This document shows, piece after piece, positions 1 through 8,319 of a stretch of 64,000 nucleotides of DNA. The notes below the pieces were generated by a model that did not search any database, was not told the DNA's origin, and saw nothing but the letters and a program-made list of their open reading frames with translations. The DNA comes from Clostridium porci (lineage in GTDB: Bacteria; Bacillota; Clostridia; Lachnospirales; Lachnospiraceae): assembly GCF_009696375.1 (NCBI RefSeq), contig NZ_VUMD01000001.1, positions 62,001 through 126,000 of the forward strand, read 5' to 3'. The first letter of the stretch is position 1. Each line of letters starts with the position of its first letter. The translations under genes were made by a program, and so were the position numbers.

Positions 1-659
1 AGGAATTATCTGCGCCGTCATTTGCAAGGTCATCCTCAGCTACGTTGGCTGCGAAAATAACAGGCTTCCAGGTAAGAAGGGTAAGGGTATTGATAAATTC
101 GGCAGTATCTTCATCTTCAGTTTTAAAGCTGCGGGCCAGCTTGCCCTCCTCCAGGTGGGCCTTTAAGGCTTTTAAAAGCTCCACCTCCTTTGCCAGCTCT
201 TTGTTGTTGAAGGCTCCTTTGGACTGCTTGGCAATCCGCCGTTCCAGCATCTCAATATCGGAGAAAATAAGTTCCAGATTAATGGTCTCGATGTCCCTCA
301 GAGGATTTACACTTCCGTCTACATGAATGACGTTGGGGTTATCGAAGCAGCGGACTACGTGAATGATAGCATCTACCTCCCGAATATTGGACAGAAACTG
401 ATTGCCAAGACCTTCGCCTTTGGAGGCGCCTTTTACCAGGCCCGCGATATCTACAAATTCAATGACAGCGGGAGTAGTTTTTGCGGAATGGTACATGGCG
501 GTCAGCTTATCCAGACGCTCGTCAGGAACAGGCACTACGCCTACATTGGGGTCAATGGTACAGAAGGGATAGTTGGCAGATTCTGCTCCTGCCTTTGTCA
601 GAGAGTTAAAAAGCGTACTTTTACCTACATTTGGGAGTCCTACGATACCTAATTTCATT
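1..659 (-). CDS. ychF: YchF/OLA1-type P-loop NTPase, 5' part
   Basis: This is the first 219 codons of the universally conserved ribosome-associated ATPase YchF (Obg-like GTPase superfamily); the rest lies beyond the window. The reading opens MKLGIVGLPNVGKST, so the Walker A loop GLPNVGKST is at residues 7-15. The YchF hallmarks NYPFCTIDPNVG and DIAGLVKGASKGEGLG follow. The start at 659 is the only one giving the canonical N-terminus, although its ribosome binding site (AGGTAAAG) is weak. It is transcribed leftward, away from the decayed integrase that begins about 110 bp upstream. The family belongs to core metabolism (translation and stress-linked ATP hydrolysis), so this marks chromosomal sequence at the left edge of a mobile-element scar. 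Confidence 0.95.
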
Positions 660-769
660 TTTATCTTTACCTGTCTGAAAACCCTTGATTTTACGGAGTT
701 TTCGCCTTTCTCTATATTTTTATTACACCCTTTTTACACCTTTTTTCAACTGTGGGTGTAACTGTTTCA

Positions 770-1243
770 AATTGATGAACAGCATTTACAAGGGACTCGT
801 CCGTAACATGACTTTGTTTTCGGTGGGCCAGAACGCCAATAGCCCCGGTCATGTCGATATTCAAGGCTTTTGTTGACTGTCAGAGTTGCTTATTCCAATC
901 AACGGCGATCCATGTCAGGCCTATCAATTCAGCCGTCCTCAATCCCGTTTCCAAAAGTAACGCATACTGTCTGTACTTGTGCGAACGTGCCGCTGCTTTC
1001 AACATTTTTCAATTGTGATATACGCTTGTCGAATGGTTGACCCTGCATAAGGGGTTTCCATTCGATTTAGAACCGCTTTGCAGTGTATGGGTTTTACATC
1101 AGCTATGCACATAGACCCGCTCACTGGCTGAATATTCCATTTATAACGTTCTCAATAATTCCGCTTTGTGTTCAGAGCAAGGTCACAAATAATATTGTCA
1201 ACCCAATAATTGAACCACCTTTGCCTTTTAAATTTTTTCCCAT
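770..1243 (-). pseudogene. Degenerate tyrosine integrase of an integrative element
   Basis: The minus-strand sequence opens with a good ribosome binding site (GAAAGGAG) and MGKNLKGKG, the usual N-terminus of integrases of Clostridial Tn916-like elements. Most of the DNA-binding domain is then missing. The core-binding part (DVKPIHCKAVLNRME, YAGSTIRQAYI) and the start of the catalytic domain (LLETGLRTAELIGLTW, with the catalytic Arg in GLRTAE) are readable only across frameshifts and stops near 1000 and 880. Next comes LTVNKSLEYR and GPPKTK; the second catalytic half (HxLR and the Tyr) is absent. The gene is therefore a 3'-truncated, frameshifted relic that cannot catalyse recombination. It lies next to the excisionase relic, in the usual xis-int order. 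Confidence 0.8.
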
Positions 1244-1358
1244 ACCGGACTCCTTTCTCTACAAAAAAGAGTCCAACGCGACTATAAAGTATAGCATAAA
1301 GACTCCGATTTTTCAATCTAATTCGGCAAATAATACCGCATTGTAATTGTAAGTTTCT

Positions 1359-1630
1359 CTATATAGAAAGTTCCCTCTGGATATATTCCTTAAATTCTCT
1401 TCGTTTAACCAGCTTCCGCGTACCGATATACAGCACAAACGGACAATTAGGCTGCTCCAACATGGTATCAATCTTGTTGATACCGATATTGCTGTATTCA
1501 GCCACTTCCCGTATAGTCAAAGTCATTTTGAGGTGGATAGGTACTTTTTCCTCTCCATCTCTGTCCGCTGGGTATAGTCCCTTGCTGTTGTGCAGCGCCG
1601 GGGCAGCGGATACTCGTTTCTTCTATCCAT
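1359..1630 (-). pseudogene. xis: Frameshifted excisionase (Xis) of the same element
   Basis: A small HTH excisionase. The ribosome binding site AAAGGAGATAACTC precedes an ATG at 1630 and a reading MDRRNEYPLPRRCTT. The frame ends soon, but shifting by one base at the A-run (T-run 1545-1549 on the plus strand) continues with KVPIHLKMTLTIREVAEYS, GINKIDTML and KLVKRREFKEYI to the stop at 1359. That is the whole excisionase fold of Tn916-like elements. A single base missing from an A-run explains the break. An alternative is that a shorter 55-residue protein starts at the ATG at 1526; it lacks a good ribosome binding site. Directly followed by the integrase relic. Confidence 0.72.
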
Positions 1631-1639
1631 AGAGTTATC

Positions 1640-1934
1640 TCCTTTCTAAAATGCGAAAAAGGTTAATAGAAATAGAGAAAATGAGCTTTAATCGGACGGC
1701 TGTTAGCAACAGCCTCACAGGGGTTTCACCTCGGCCCATGCTTGTGAGTGCGCCGCGCAATGCTGTGTGGGCGTTCAATGGGGAGTATCATTAGGTGTTT
1801 TGCGCTGTCGTCGCCCACAAAGCCGCTACGCTTGCTTTGCAGCGCGGTGTTGATCGCTCGGCTTTCTCCATAGAAAAAGCGTCATGGCGCACCCGCCTTC
1901 TGGCTCGACGCAAAAGGAACGTATCTGATTTGCC
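1640..1934. other. Non-coding remainder of the integrative element
   Basis: About 300 bases between the excisionase relic and the ABC exporter fragment. I see no reading frame resembling a protein; the open frame on the plus strand at 1795-2004 has no ribosome binding site and no recognisable content. The stretch contains a short inverted pair around 1700-1712 (GGCTGTTAGCAACAGCC) that can form a hairpin. Confidence 0.4.
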
Positions 1935-2250
1935 TTATACTGCGCCGGCGGCCTTCCGACAGGCTTTCTTTGTCAAGGGCATCGCGCCAGCAAAGTCCTT
2001 ATAGCTTTCTGCGGTCAGACTGTAGGTTTTCATAACCGGCATGCCGTCGATAAACTGCATAACCGCGGAATTGAGCTTTCCCTGCAAACGGTGGTATTCT
2101 GCCATTTGTTTCCCTGTAACCGCCATGGCAATCCCCTGACAAGCGGGGCCAAGAGGCAAAGCGACATAATCGGATTGACCGTCAGCATATAGGCGAACAT
2201 AATAATGGGGGCGCAGTCTCTGTATGTTCTGTTGTCCTGTATGGGAGACA
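1935..2250 (-). pseudogene. Truncated, frameshifted ABC exporter membrane-domain fragment
   Basis: Two overlapping minus-strand frames together read as part of a type I ABC exporter transmembrane domain: APIIMFAYMLTVNPIMSL in one frame, then MAVTGKQMAEYHRLQGKL and MQFIDGMPVMKTYSL in the other. The shift lies near 2145. Neither the N-terminus nor the ATPase domain is present. ABC exporters of this kind (YbtP/YbtQ, IrtA/IrtB type) often accompany siderophore uptake genes, and this fragment directly follows the FecE-like ATPase. It probably represents the deleted remainder of a longer iron-acquisition operon; the family link is inference from short matches. Confidence 0.6.
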
Positions 2251-3012
2251 CACAGGGACATTTAATATCGGATGGTTGATAACCTCCGACTCAACATCAA
2301 ACACTTCACGCAAGGTCTGCGGGGTGATGATCTCCGCCGGCGTGCCGGAAGCATATAACATTCCGTTTTTTATCGCTACAAGATAATCGGAAAACATTAT
2401 GGCGTGGTTCAGATCGTGAAGGATCATTACAACAGTGACACCGCTCTCCTGGTTGAGCTTGCGTAAGAGATACAGAATATCCAGTTGATGAGAAATATCC
2501 AGGTATGTGGTTGGCTCGTCCAAAAATAACAGCTCCGTTTTTTGTGCAAGCGCCATAGCGATCCATGCTCGCTGCTGCTGTCCTCCTGAGAGCTGATCCA
2601 TTTCACGATAGGAAAGCTCGGTCATGTTTGTGCTGGCAAGCGCCCATTCAACGATCTCCCTGTCTTGCATACTCAGTCCTCCTAAGGATGAGCGATAAGG
2701 GAATCGTCCATATTCAACGAGATCATTTACCGTGATGCCGGAGGGGGGGTGAGCCCCTTGTGGTAGGAGTGCAAGTTTTTGTGCAACGGTTTTTGCCGGC
2801 ATTTTATGAATTGCTTCCCCATCCAGATACACATATCCGGAATCGGGAGAAAGGATGCGGCACAGGGTTTTCAAAATGGTGGATTTTCCGGAGCCGTTTG
2901 ACCCGATCAGCGTTGTGATTTTGCCTTCAGGGACATCTAAATTAAGCTCTCTGAATACTTTTTTGCCATTGTAACCGGCAGATAATCCTTTTGCCTGCAT
3001 TCGAGATTGCAT
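2182..3012 (-). CDS. Iron-siderophore ABC transporter ATP-binding protein (FecE/FhuC family)
   Basis: Cytoplasmic ATPase that powers the two permeases encoded just upstream. Walker A GSNGSGKST is at residues 37-45, the ABC signature is LSGGQQQR, and Walker B is LLFLDEPTTYLD followed by the H-loop region MILHDLNHA. This is the typical FecE/FhuC layout. The start at 3012 has a clear site (GGAGGAATATCT). About 250 residues are usual; this frame runs to 276 because the last residues (after CLPYRTTEH) read into the exporter fragment, so its natural 3' end may have been altered by the deletion. It is the fourth gene of the operon binding protein, permease, permease, ATPase, 13 bp after the second permease. 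The fold is intact and it is likely functional. Confidence 0.92.
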   Translation of the reverse strand: MQSRMQAKGLSAGYNGKKVFRELNLDVPEGKITTLIGSNGSGKSTILKTLCRILSPDSGYVYLDGEAIHKMPAKTVAQKLALLPQGAHPPSGITVNDLVEYGRFPYRSSLGGLSMQDREIVEWALASTNMTELSYREMDQLSGGQQQRAWIAMALAQKTELLFLDEPTTYLDISHQLDILYLLRKLNQESGVTVVMILHDLNHAIMFSDYLVAIKNGMLYASGTPAEIITPQTLREVFDVESEVINHPILNVPVCLPYRTTEHTETAPPLLCSPIC

Positions 3013-3025
3013 AGATATTCCTCCT

Positions 3026-4024
3026 TCAAAACCGCTTACGAAGTAAAAACAGAAAATACGGGGCTGTGAGCACGGAGCTTACGATCCCAACAGGGATTTC
3101 GCGGGGTTGAAATGCTGAACGGCCAAGCGTGTCTGCCAAAAGCAGCATCAATGCACCGAAAAGCATAGATACAGGCATTAAAATTCGATGCCTGCCACCA
3201 ATCAATCGCCGTGCTATATGCGGGGAGACAAGGCCAACAAAGCTGATGCCGCCGCTGACGGAAACACATACAGACGTGAGGGCAACTGAGGCAAACAGGA
3301 GAAGCCTTCGTTCCGTCTCCACGCGGACACCCAAGGACAGAGCAGGATTCTCCCCCAAGGTGAGGATGTCCAGGACATTCATTCTTGTAAAAAGAATCGG
3401 GAGCAGAAGGAGCAAATAAGGCAGCAAAGCCTTGACCTGATACCAGCTTGTTCCCCACATATTCCCTGCAAGCCACCTTGCGACAATCTGATAGCTGCTG
3501 TTATCCATATTGGCAGCCATCATCAACATGAAAGATGAAAAGAGCGCCGCAAGACCGACTCCTCCCAGCAAGAAATATGCCGGGTGAAGTTTCCCTTTCC
3601 GTTTCGCAAAGAGATAAAGTATTCCGATTGTGCAAAGCCCACCCGTTATGGCAAAGATCGGCTGAAATACCATTGTGCGAATATGCAGTGCCGGAAAGAA
3701 TGCCAGAAACAACATGACGGCAAAGCCCGCCCCGGCATTGATGCCCAATATCCCCGGATCGGCAAGTGGGTTTCCCGTCACTGTCTGCATAACACATCCG
3801 GAGAGAGCCAGTCCCATCCCGCACAAAAGCGAAAGCGTGATGCGAGGGAGACGAAACTGTACGACCACCACAGACACCTCACCTGAGCCTGGCTGCAATA
3901 AGCTCTGAAAAACTGTCGGGTACGGTATTTTTGCGTAGCCGCTGTTCACAGACAAAAGCACCCCCACTGCTATCATCAGCAGAAGAACAAGAGGTATCAG
4001 ACAGTGCTTATGCGCTCTTTTCAT
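3026..4024 (-). CDS. Iron-siderophore ABC permease (FecCD family), second subunit
   Basis: A hydrophobic 332-residue membrane protein of the FecCD/BtuC family, usual length 320-350, with about ten membrane segments. Family motifs include GNPLADPGILGINAGAG (the periplasmic-cleft helix region) and GGISFVGLVSPHIARRL near the coupling helix that touches the ATPase. I chose the ATG at 4024 (MKRAHKHC), because it overlaps the stop of the preceding permease in an ATGA arrangement, pointing to translational coupling. Longer upstream frames are shadows of that gene. It presumably forms a heterodimeric channel with its neighbour. Confidence 0.92.
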   Translation of the reverse strand: MKRAHKHCLIPLVLLLMIAVGVLLSVNSGYAKIPYPTVFQSLLQPGSGEVSVVVVQFRLPRITLSLLCGMGLALSGCVMQTVTGNPLADPGILGINAGAGFAVMLFLAFFPALHIRTMVFQPIFAITGGLCTIGILYLFAKRKGKLHPAYFLLGGVGLAALFSSFMLMMAANMDNSSYQIVARWLAGNMWGTSWYQVKALLPYLLLLLPILFTRMNVLDILTLGENPALSLGVRVETERRLLLFASVALTSVCVSVSGGISFVGLVSPHIARRLIGGRHRILMPVSMLFGALMLLLADTLGRSAFQPREIPVGIVSSVLTAPYFLFLLRKRF

Positions 4025-5076
4025 AGGGTTCTTGCCTCCTTTCGATAGGTGAGTGCAAAAAAGACAGGAACGCCGATCATGGATACCAGCGCCCCAACAG
4101 GTGTATCGAAAGGGGCGTTTATTGTCCGAGCTGCCACATCCGCCAAGACAAGCACAATGCCGCCCAGCAGAGCAGATACGGGCAGTATCCTCCGGTAATC
4201 TCCACCGACAAGAAAGCGGGAAATGTGCGGAACAATCAATCCAAGAAAAGATATACCCCCCACAAGCGAAACGCTTGCCCCCGCCAAAAGCAGCACCACA
4301 AGGATACCGATCAACCTGACGCTTCGGACGTTGATACCAAGTCCGATAGCGCTGTCTTCTCCGAGAGCCAGTACCGATAAGTGCCCGGAGAGTGTAAACC
4401 CAATAATCCCGGCCACAACAATAAACGGAACAATCAGCCTCAAGCCTTGCCATGTGATTCCAGACAAGCTGCCTGCGCTCCAAAAGGAGAGAGCTTTTGC
4501 AATCCCAAAGGCAAGGGAGACAGCCTGGCTCATTGCGGTAAGTAAAGCTGAAATCGCAGCACCCGCAAGAATCAGCCGGAACGATTCCGTTTTTCGCTTT
4601 CCTACGCCAAATCCATAGACCAGGATCACCGCAAAAGTGGCTCCGGCAAAGGCCGAAAGTATGGTAACGATGCTCGGAGCAGCAGGCAGGAATACAACGG
4701 ATAGCGCAACAAAGAATCCGGCTCCCGCATTGATCCCCAAAAGCCCGGCGTCGGCCAATGGATTGCGGGAAAGCCCCTGCATTACAGCGCCGGAGAGAGA
4801 AAAGGCCGCCCCTGTAAGACAGGCGGCCAATGCTCTTGGCATGCGCATATCAATCATGATCTTGCCAATATCCGAAGCGTTGGCAGGGCTCATCATGGTG
4901 TCTGCAAAGATTTTGATGTTTCCGCCCGCTATTCCAGTACAAACAGAAAAAGCAAACGAAAGGAGGAGCAGCAGACACAATCCAATGATTACAAGAACAA
5001 ATGACGCGGCAGACTGTCGATACCTCATTCTTGTCTGAATCTTCTTTGCGGTTGCATCTGCCCCATTACTCAACAT
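4021..5076 (-). CDS. Iron-siderophore ABC permease (FecCD family), first subunit
   Basis: A 351-residue FecCD-family permease. The N-terminal 25 residues are charged and precede the first membrane helix. The motifs SRNPLADAGLLGINAGAG and GGISFLGLIVPHISRFL match those of its partner. Its start at 5076 overlaps the end of the binding-protein gene by 11 bp; an internal Met at MRYRQ is a possible alternative start. The stop overlaps the next start (ATGA). With the binding protein and ATPase it should form an importer for an iron chelate; the ligand cannot be read from the sequence. Confidence 0.92.
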   Translation of the reverse strand: MLSNGADATAKKIQTRMRYRQSAASFVLVIIGLCLLLLLSFAFSVCTGIAGGNIKIFADTMMSPANASDIGKIMIDMRMPRALAACLTGAAFSLSGAVMQGLSRNPLADAGLLGINAGAGFFVALSVVFLPAAPSIVTILSAFAGATFAVILVYGFGVGKRKTESFRLILAGAAISALLTAMSQAVSLAFGIAKALSFWSAGSLSGITWQGLRLIVPFIVVAGIIGFTLSGHLSVLALGEDSAIGLGINVRSVRLIGILVVLLLAGASVSLVGGISFLGLIVPHISRFLVGGDYRRILPVSALLGGIVLVLADVAARTINAPFDTPVGALVSMIGVPVFFALTYRKEARTL

Positions 5077-6037
5077 TTCCGTGATTCAAAACAGCGTTTG
5101 CGAGCTTTTCCAAATAGAGAGCCTTGCCCATGGCCGTATACGCCATGTTGTACTGTGCTTCATTGTTCCCGTAATACACATTTCCGGCTTGCACAGCTTT
5201 TAGGTTCTGCCAGGCAGCGAGGTTTCCTGTATCCCCAGCCGTGCCGTCATCGCTGAAAAAGAAGATATGATCTGCGTCAATCAGAGAGAAGTATTCGGCG
5301 TCAACGACCTCTCCCCAGACATCCTCTGGAACGCCCGCCGAAGGAACAAGTTTCAGCTCGTCATAGATCAATTCTCCGGGGCCCCCGGTGCGATAGACAT
5401 AGTAAGATCCAAAATGAACAGAATTGGCCTCAAGGACAGCAAAGGTCTCATTGCTAACGACTTCCTTGATTTTTGCCGCAAGCTCGACAGCGTTGGCGTC
5501 ATAGTCTGCAAGCCATTTTTCTACATCAGCTTCCTTGTGAAACCACTGGCCCAACTGCTGAAAGCGGCCTCGCCAATTCACATAGCTTATGTTATCGTCG
5601 ATCATAACCGTAGGAGCTATGTTTTGTAACTGTTCATAGATCTTATCATGCCGGATGTTCATAATAATGAGGTCTGGTTTCAATTCTGCGATTTTCTCAA
5701 GATTCAAGTCGCCAGTCGAGGAAGCTCCTGAGTAATTTCCCACGACCTCAATATTTTTGTCGCTAAATACCTGTTTCAGATGATCCGGAACGGATACGCC
5801 GTCAAACATGCTGGTATTTGCCGAAGCGATCACGTTCATATTTAGAATCAAAAGCTCCTCCGTCAAACCTGCTACATCAACAATACGTTGAGGGTCAGCG
5901 GGAATAGTTACTTCTCCTTTCATGTCCTTAACGACAACGGTATCCTTCGACCCCTGCGTATCAGTTCCCGTTGTGGAGCAAGCGGCAAGAGAAAGCACGA
6001 GAACAAGGCATAAGACAAGAATTATAGTCTTCTTCAT
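5066..6037 (-). CDS. Iron-siderophore substrate-binding lipoprotein (FecB/FepB family)
   Basis: A 323-residue extracellular receptor tethered by lipid. The signal peptide MKKTIILVLCLVLVLSLAAC ends in a lipobox (LAAC) with the lipidated Cys at residue 20. The mature part shows the two-lobed periplasmic-binding-protein pattern: DPQRIVDVAGLTEELLIL, then LKPDLIIMNI, and later FFFSDDGT. The start at 6037 follows GGAGGAAATCAAA; an upstream in-frame Met 10 codons earlier would disrupt the signal peptide. It is the first gene of the import operon, with a 75-bp leader containing two palindromes (6062-6089, 6099-6112) behind a likely promoter. Export and lipidation would depend on Lgt, which is encoded elsewhere in the window. 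Confidence 0.93.
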   Translation of the reverse strand: MKKTIILVLCLVLVLSLAACSTTGTDTQGSKDTVVVKDMKGEVTIPADPQRIVDVAGLTEELLILNMNVIASANTSMFDGVSVPDHLKQVFSDKNIEVVGNYSGASSTGDLNLEKIAELKPDLIIMNIRHDKIYEQLQNIAPTVMIDDNISYVNWRGRFQQLGQWFHKEADVEKWLADYDANAVELAAKIKEVVSNETFAVLEANSVHFGSYYVYRTGGPGELIYDELKLVPSAGVPEDVWGEVVDAEYFSLIDADHIFFFSDDGTAGDTGNLAAWQNLKAVQAGNVYYGNNEAQYNMAYTAMGKALYLEKLANAVLNHGNVE

Positions 6038-6061
6038 TTTGATTTCCTCCATACGATAGCA

Positions 6062-6089
6062 CCGCACGTTAGGTTGAGCTAACGTGCGG
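6062..6089 (-). promoter_or_regulatory. Inverted repeat in the siderophore operon leader, possible metal-regulator operator
   Basis: An 11-bp perfect inverted repeat, CCGCACGTTAG / CTAACGTGCGG with a 6-bp centre, lies 25 bp upstream of the binding-protein start. Within it, TTAGGTT-N3-CTAAC resembles the core of DtxR/IdeR-type iron boxes (TTAGGTTAGSCTAACCTAA). It could be an iron-dependent operator, an operator for another regulator, or an RNA hairpin controlling initiation. The palindrome is seen; the regulator is inference. Confidence 0.5.
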
Positions 6090-6098
6090 GCAAAATTA

Positions 6099-6125
6099 TC
6101 AGTTCAAACTGACGAAATAAGTATA
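6099..6125 (-). promoter_or_regulatory. Likely promoter -10 and palindrome for the siderophore operon
   Basis: On the minus strand TATACT (6125-6120) is a good -10 hexamer, but 17 bp upstream only a poor -35 (CAGAAA) is found, as expected of an activator-dependent promoter. Immediately downstream is the palindrome TCAGTTcaAACTGA (6099-6112). The divergent AraC-type regulator is the obvious candidate activator. Low to moderate certainty. Confidence 0.4.
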
Positions 6126-6211
6126 GGCTATCCAATTCTTCTTTTCTGCCCGCAGAGGGAGCTTTTTTGCCCCTTGCCGGATTGTGCGAATGCCTGCCAT
6201 AAAAGAATGGC

Positions 6212-6240
6212 TTGACTGGTTAGCGTTATATAACTATAAT
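6212..6240 (+). promoter_or_regulatory. Sigma-A type promoter for the AraC regulator
   Basis: TTGACT (6212-6217), a 17-bp spacer and a perfect TATAAT (6235-6240), about 70 bp upstream of the regulator start. It points rightward, away from the siderophore operon. Confidence 0.7.
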
Positions 6241-6310
6241 AAAATTGTATCTTTTGAAGAATTAAGCTTATACATCTTCTGAAAACACCTCTTATGAAAG
6301 GATGACATAA

Positions 6311-7222
6311 ATGTTGTACACACCTTTTCGATATGAAGCTTCGGATATTTTTCCGCGCCGGATACTTCCCATACGACCAGAGTTGCATATCATCATGTCC
6401 GCTGGCACATTCACAGATAAAACAAAAAGAGATACTGCCACCACATCCCCTATGTTTGAGTTAAGTTATACTCGGAAGGGTTCTATTTCCGGAGAGGTGG
6501 ATAACACTCTTGTAGAAGTGCAACCCGGCCATGCATTGGTTGGATTCATGGGTTCCGTTTGCGCACACGCTGAATATGACAGAGGCGAAAATGTACGGTT
6601 GTATTCGATTTGGGCAAGTCCCCGTGCGTTTAATGAATTTTGTGAAGCCGTTAGTGGAAAATCCAACATCTCTTTTCAGGATTTCCAGAACAGGAATTAC
6701 GCATTCTATCATTGTAGAATGGATATGCGAGAGGAAAGCATTTTGGGGAAACTGGACGGTTGTTTTTTAGGTGAACGCGATGCAATAAACCGCCTGTTGG
6801 TCGAAAGCTGCGTCTTGGAGCTCCTGTCTATCAATCTAGAACGCTTGCTTTATGATGGTGGTGGGAAGGGCGCGAGCGGCCTGTCCAGAACAGAAGTGGA
6901 CAGCCTGAAATATGCCCGCGAGATTCTGTTAAATCGACTGGAATCGCCTCCCACATTGCTTGAGCTCTCCAGCCTGGTTAATTTGAATGACTGCAAGCTA
7001 AAAAGGGCTTTCAAGCTCCTTTTCGGGAAAACGGTCTATGAATATGTCAGGGAACAGCGCCTTGAGAAAGCGTATCATCTGTTAGATAGTGGTATATGTA
7101 ATGTAAGTGAAGCTGCCTTTGCTGTAGGATATACAAACATCAGCCACTTTTCTGAGGCATTTCAAAAGAAATACGGTGTGTTGCCACGCGTAGTTAAAAG
7201 GGAGCGCCATACTTTGGCGTAA
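6311..7222 (+). CDS. AraC-family transcriptional regulator of siderophore uptake
   Basis: A 303-residue regulator. The N-terminal 190 residues form the variable sensing domain. The C-terminal ~100 residues are a double HTH: first helix pair around PTLLELSSLVNLNDCKLKRAFK and second around NVSEAAFAVGYTNISHFSEAFQKKYG, the AraC signature. It is transcribed divergently from the FecBCDE operon, sharing a 270-bp intergenic region with palindromes, so it most likely activates that operon in response to the imported ferric siderophore, as PchR/YbtA-type regulators do. Start: ATG at 6311, about 15 bases after a GAAAGGATG site; the only reasonable candidate. Confidence 0.9.
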   Translation: MLYTPFRYEASDIFPRRILPIRPELHIIMSAGTFTDKTKRDTATTSPMFELSYTRKGSISGEVDNTLVEVQPGHALVGFMGSVCAHAEYDRGENVRLYSIWASPRAFNEFCEAVSGKSNISFQDFQNRNYAFYHCRMDMREESILGKLDGCFLGERDAINRLLVESCVLELLSINLERLLYDGGGKGASGLSRTEVDSLKYAREILLNRLESPPTLLELSSLVNLNDCKLKRAFKLLFGKTVYEYVREQRLEKAYHLLDSGICNVSEAAFAVGYTNISHFSEAFQKKYGVLPRVVKRERHTLA

Positions 7223-7498
7223 AGTACTTGGCAAACGGGGCGAATGTTTATACACTCACGATAATCTTCTGTCATGCGAGCAGCTTTTTCTGATTTACTC
7301 TTTTTCAAATTCAAATGCGCCAATATCCAGATGTTCCTCTCTCAACCTCTCAGCGCATACATAAGAAATTCGTTCAGAAATGCGGCTCTCTAGGATCTTT
7401 TAGTCAAGGGAATGGAACTATAAAATAGCGGCATGTATTTTGCTACATCATTCCCAAACCTATTGATGAACTATACAATGGTGGCAGGTGATAAAAAT
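7223..7498. other. Intergenic region with possible coding relic
   Basis: No intact gene. On the minus strand about 7300-7400 reads ERISYVCAERLREEHLDIGAFEFEKE to a stop, which has protein-like composition and may be the tail of a deleted mobile-element gene. I could not identify it. Confidence 0.3.
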
Positions 7499-7843
7499 AT
7501 GGCAAAAGGTAGAGCAATGCCCGGCTTTGAAATCTTTGGCTCTGACGTGAAAGCGGCCCGTGAAAAGTTGGAAATGCCCCGAAGAGAGTTTGCGGAAAAG
7601 ATCGGAGTCGATCCCCGGTATCTGGCGAACATCGAATGAAAGGCAACAATCCCATGTATGCCGCTGGTGGTACAGCTATTCCACCTGTGCAGCCTCCCGG
7701 CAGAAAAGTATTTCAACTCGGCGCTGCGGCAGGAAGAAACAGAGCAATGACAGCGAGTGAAATAGAAGGTGTAACTATGCTCGGAAACATACCTGCCTGC
7801 TATCGGGAGCGCCATAGATGAGCTTATGAAGTTAGACAAGTAA
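7499..7843 (+). pseudogene. XRE-family regulator of the integrative element with four in-frame stops
   Basis: The frame of exactly 115 codons reads MAKGRAMPGFEIFGSDVKAARE, REFAEKIGVDPRYLANIE, then stop TGA (7637), and continues in the same frame with ATIPCMPLVVQLFHL, LPAEKYFNSALRQEE, and finally YLPAIGSAIDELMKLDK before the terminal TAA at 7841. Three further stops lie in between. An HTH is recognisable in residues 15-50. No frameshift is needed: it decayed only by nonsense mutations. Regulators with this sequence pattern belong to Clostridial conjugative elements, so this supports a decaying island spanning about 0.7-8.3 kb. Confidence 0.75.
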
Positions 7844-8319
7844 GAGCCGCTTCCTGTATGTGAGGAAGATGCCTCTTATTTTTCACTTTTTAGGAAACTT
7901 CGCAAATCGACAAAGATGGTGTATAATAGACTAGAAATAAAAAATGGCATAGCAAAAGAGCGAAGGTGTGACTTCGCCATGACGCCGCCTATGTAGTTTT
8001 TTGTTTTTGGTGGATCATCCTGTTGATGTTATCCATACCATGTTTGCCAGGGCGGAGGACATATTGGATGTATTCAAAGTGGCCAGAAAAAATAGTTTGG
8101 AGAATGTTGTAATCATGCATAAGAACGTTTTACAATAAAAAGTTGCAAAGGAAAATCCCCCAAATCCCTCATGAGTGAGGGGAAGGGGAGTTGAGAGTGC
8201 CGAAAGCACGTTGTTCTGCCATTTTTCCGCTCGAAGTGAATGAACAGGCACTTTGTCAACAGCCTCAAGTTGGCCCGAAGCCATAAGCTATACTACGTCT
8301 ATTTTTAGTTGACAGATAT
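7844..8319. other. Gene-free boundary region with promoter and hairpins
   Basis: A promoter-like pair TTCGCA (7899-7904), 17 bp, TATAAT (7922-7927) precedes a hairpin GCGAAG-GTGTGA-CTTCGC (7960-7977). Downstream, the plus frame from about 8008 reads VDHPVDVIHTMFARAEDIL and then KVARKNSLENVVIMHKNV, stopping near 8139; it is 41 codons of unknown origin without a start of its own. A second hairpin (CCCTCatgaGTGAGGG) is near 8171. I see nothing else coding. Confidence 0.4.

Noticed and set aside
1795-2004. A 69-codon plus-strand frame next to the exporter fragment
   Set aside because: No ribosome binding site and no family resemblance; it lies opposite the truncated ABC exporter sequence.
3501-4319. 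Several 80-130 codon frames on both strands within the FecCD permease genes
   Set aside because: The permease frames are continuous, with the expected motifs and overlapping start/stop codons; the others have no start signals.
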